From: Anthopleura xanthogrammica
Taxonomy: Eukaryota; Cnidaria; Anthozoa; Actiniaria; Actiniidae
DNA: 64,000 nucleotides
Assembly: GCA_964019055.1 (NCBI GenBank)
Contig: CAXHSA010000064.1
Span: 1-64,000, forward strand
Reading direction: 5' to 3'
The notes beneath the pieces were generated by a model. It was not told the DNA's origin and ran no database searches. It saw nothing but the letters and a program-made list of their open reading frames with translations. How positions within the stretch are numbered: position 1 is the stretch's first letter; each line of letters starts with the position of its first letter. Positions 42,001-45,000 of this stretch are shown here, piece by piece. Position numbers and translations under genes: made by a program.

Positions 42001-45000
42001 AACCAGGATTTTTAAAAAACTGATAAGTTACCAACTTTGATTTGTTTGTTATTCCAAATGCTGTTTCTTAAAATATTTTGTTTAGGAGTAATTTTTGAGT
42101 TGAAATCTTGAAGGTATCTTAGAATTTTCTCATAGAAAGGTGGTATACTGGTTGTTTTTAACATCTTAATGTCAAAATCGCATGTGAGCAAGAAAAGTCC
42201 GCCATACTTACTTAAACATTCATTTGGTAATATTTTCCAATCCGCAGGTCTTTTATACATCTATATACATCAAAGTATACATCTCATGATAGCTCAGTTG
42301 GTAGAGCGACAGACTGTAGTGTAAAAAACAGCCATCTGTTGGTCGTTGGTTCGTTCCCGAGTCGTGAGACAAATATATTTTATGATGAAGAACTAACATC
42401 AAAATCCTTGTTAGTATAGTGGTTAGTATACTTGCCTGTCGAGCAAGTGACCGGGGTTCGATTCCCCGTCAAGGAGTTTATATTTTTGAAAAATATTAAA
42501 TAATTTACAATGAATAAAAACGTCAGCCTTCATTGCATTGTGTGGTGCAATCCTCGAATCTAAAAATAGATATGACTCTAACGCTAACCACCCCCTCCCC
42601 CTACGGGCCGGGAGAGGGGCCCGGGGAGAGCACCGACCTGCTCTGGCCTGCTCCGGAGCACAAGTGGCGTAGAAGCCTCATTCTATATCTACTATGACAC
42701 TTCATTCCGAGCTACAGAACAACAGATAAGTACAATAACATTTTGTAACATTTATTACAAATTCACAAAACGGCTTTGTCCTAGTGCCCTTATATCGATC
42801 ATACAACTGAACGTTACACCGTCACATGATTTCACTAATGTCAGTGCAATGAAGTAAATGGTTGAAACTTATCTTTTTACAGGCAGGATTCGATTTTGTC
42901 AGTTTGGTCCCTAACAGTTAGCGAAAGCTGTGAGAAACTCGAAATGTTCATGAAGAATGATGATTGTGATTTTTTTTTCAGAATCCGAACGATCGATGGT
43001 TCCGGCAAGTCTGGTGAAGACTGCACCGCCATTGATAAAACCTTAACATTTGCACCTCACCAGACCAGCATAAAAGAAAATATTGTGCTTGTGAATGATA
43101 ACGTGGTGGAGCCTGACGAGACGTTTCGTTTATCTGTGACGTCATCAGATGACCGAGTACACATGATATGTCCTGGTACCGAATTTACTATTCTCAATGA
43201 TGACAGTAAGTACGACGGTGCCTTGAGCGCATGATGTGACTAATAAGGAGATTGAGATCATCTACAGTTTAGGAAGGGTTTCACACTATATACAGTCATT
43301 TTAATTTCAAGTGCATTCTACAGGTCTGCAGCTTCGGTACAAACAATAACCACGCTGATAATTCTCGCAGCCGCCATCTTGGAGAGTTTAACTAAACAAT
43401 GTCATTAAGGACGTTCGCGGGCATTGTTTGTACGCACCTGTTCTGCGCATATGGCGTGACAGCGCGCGCGCGTGACCTATGTTTTTCAAGATCAAACTCC
43501 GTCATGCTCGTGGCGAAAACGATTTCAATCAACTATATCTCGAAAACAACAACTTTGACCCCCCATTTTTTATTTTAGTATTTTAGAAAGAATTACAAAA
43601 GTTGTGTTCCAAATTTGAAAGAAAAAATATGGGAAAATCATAAGAAACTTACCTATTTGGATGAAAACGTCAATCTACATTACGGCCAAAGTGTCACTGA
43701 ATTGTGCGTGGTGGTTGCAAATTTGAGCCAAAAACTACAAGTTATTTGTATGTTTTTATAAATATTTACTTATAATATATATTTATCTATTTATCTACGA
43801 GGTTATTAGACGGTTGTTTTAAAAAACTGTTTAGCAATCCATTTTGTTTTTCTACAAAAAAATGACTTTACTGTTCGACTTGTATGCATTGCGCGCAAGC
43901 GAATTTCGACAAGAAAAAGGCTGTACTTTGACATCATCAGTCTCACTCCTAAACGAGAACGGTAACCCCCATTTTTTATTTGTTCATGGAACTTCTATGA
44001 TGGTCTTATTTCACCATACGAAGTTTGAAGAAAAAAACATGGGAAACTTTTTTGCCCGCGAACATCCTTAAGCTTTTTGGTTATATATCAGTATCAACTC
44101 CAGCATGGCCACACTTTCTTGTGCTTTGATATTATTGTTGTTTTTGTTTGTTGTCGTTGTTTTTTTCTCTCTTGAGAATGTCATTAACTTTGTACATAAT
44201 TTTGCAGCTTTTATCAAATGTGCTAATCAGAGTATCGAGGTCAGCGAGGGCAACAAAACCGTCTATTTTACTTTGAAAAGAGAAGGTGTCTTAAAAAAAG
44301 CTTCACGTATCTGGTACGACACTGACACTCATTTTTATCTACACTTGAATGACTTTTGCAGTCTTAAATTGTCAAACTGTATTTTTGTTGCAACAGGTTT
44401 AGTACAAAAGACGGCACAGCATTTAATAAAGCTGACTACAAGCCTCAAAACAAAGTCAGCAAAACATTCCTTCCAGGTCAAGTGTACATGACGTTAAGCG
44501 TCGATCTGGTCGATGACGAGTACAACGAAGACGATGAGACTTTCTCAGTCATCATTGGATCTTATGTCCCCACGACTCTTACTTCAGGAGACAAATGTAC
44601 ACTATTCACCATCAAGGACAATAACCCGAGTAAGGGCGATTGAGTGACACTTCACATTCATTTACCTGTCGTCCATTCATCCCGTCACATCCTTCCGCCC
44701 ATTCTTTCTTTTATCCAACCATTCACCTACCCGCGTCCAACCATCCTTCCATCCAACCATCGTTAAATATTCCAATCCATCCATCCATCCATCCATAAAT
44801 CTATTCATCCACCCATCCACCCACCCATCTACCCATCCACCCATCTATCGTTGTAACCTTCCCTCCTTCCACCTATCTATCATGAATCCATCCATCACTG
44901 ATGACAGCTGACTCATAATTGATATAATACCATGATCTCCTCGGAGTTCATTGTTTTTGGAGGGACGTTTAATGGCTAACATCTTATTCATGAGGTTGTC

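Larger units (their letters stand above)
32917..42693. mobile_element. Polinton/Maverick-like element 2 with tRNA genes in its inverted repeats
   Basis: Ends are AGTAGATATAGAATGAGGC and its inverse. Flanks are ACGACA (32911-32916) and ATGACA (42694-42699), a 6-bp duplication with one change. Removing a TTAA foldback (38101-39138) and a LINE (39168-42271) with their duplicated targets leaves about 5.6 kb, the size of element 1. Core order matches element 1: ATPase (minus), repeat spacer, pX-like, acidic zinc-ribbon protein. The terminal inverted repeats (32917-34077 and 37341-42693 less insertions) each carry three tRNA genes and a tRNA-like sequence. Two frameshifts show decay. There is no polymerase, integrase or capsid gene. 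Confidence 0.9.
37341..42693 (-). repeat. Element 2 right terminal inverted repeat (split by two insertions)
   Basis: Inverse of 32917-34077 in three pieces: 37341-38100, 39139-39167 and 42272-42693. Between them are the foldback and the LINE. Nearly identical to the left arm apart from the tRNA-like 5' half and the number of GC-rich units. Confidence 0.9.

Noticed and set aside
32940..42476. Element 2 region as a host tRNA cluster or bacterial/organelle contamination
   Set aside because: The tRNAs are eukaryotic in type (intron in tRNA-Tyr) and lie symmetrically inside inverted repeats with clear element ends.
23425..42693. Complete adenovirus-like or Polinton virus genome
   Set aside because: No polymerase, integrase, protease or capsid frame on either strand of either element.
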